In this document: positions 5,512-5,515 of the stretch, in pieces | Position numbering within the stretch: the stretch's first letter is position 1 | Layout of the letters: the number at the start of each line of letters is the position of its first letter | Source of the DNA: Chloroflexota bacterium | GTDB taxonomy: Bacteria > Chloroflexota > Anaerolineae > B4-G1 | Assembly (NCBI GenBank): GCA_011046405.1 | Contig: DSAR01000468.1 | Location: 1-5,515, forward strand | DNA: 5,515 nt | Direction: 5' to 3' | Notes under the pieces: model-generated | Told to the model about the DNA's origin: nothing | The model's database searches: none | What the model saw: only the letters and a program-made list of their open reading frames with translations | Translations under genes and position numbers: made by a program

Positions 5512-5515
5512 GGGC

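Overview
The window looks like a piece of chromosome from a GC-rich environmental bacterium. The gene families (a long U32 protein with DUF3656, a SagB-type flavoprotein, a single-chain HyuA-like protein) and the many degenerate palindromic repeats in the intergenic DNA resemble what is common in Chloroflexota such as Anaerolineae and Caldilineae. That placement is an inference from style, not from a marker gene. No rRNA, tRNA, CRISPR array, phage gene or transposase gene was seen.

Layout: (1) 1-1497, plus strand: the 3' part of a U32-family 'peptidase' gene whose start lies outside the window. (2) 1573-2648, minus strand, convergent with the first: a membrane-anchored nitroreductase of the SagB/ThcOx type, split by an apparent one-base frameshift near 1872. 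(3) 2649-3045: a 397-bp gap holding a short remnant of an ADP-ribosylglycohydrolase (DraG-type) gene and an inverted-repeat element built on CACGAAT units, with a second dispersed-repeat motif inside it. (4) 3046-5055, minus strand: a complete 669-residue hydantoinase/oxoprolinase-family protein. (5) 5056-5515: noncoding DNA holding a perfect hairpin beside a candidate promoter, a degenerate palindromic repeat split by a 155-bp MITE-like insertion, and a pair of mutually complementary palindromes at the right edge.

The three genes show no shared pathway. The two minus-strand genes are separated by 397 bp of repeat and pseudogene debris, so they are unlikely to be one operon. Nothing here forms a clear new multi-gene system. 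The points most worth following are the short mobile element nested inside another repeat with an almost intact 8-bp target duplication, the unusual architecture of the nitroreductase (DUF4405-like two-helix membrane domain, Tat-like third segment, then flavin domain), and the DraG-type remnant hidden in the intergenic gap.
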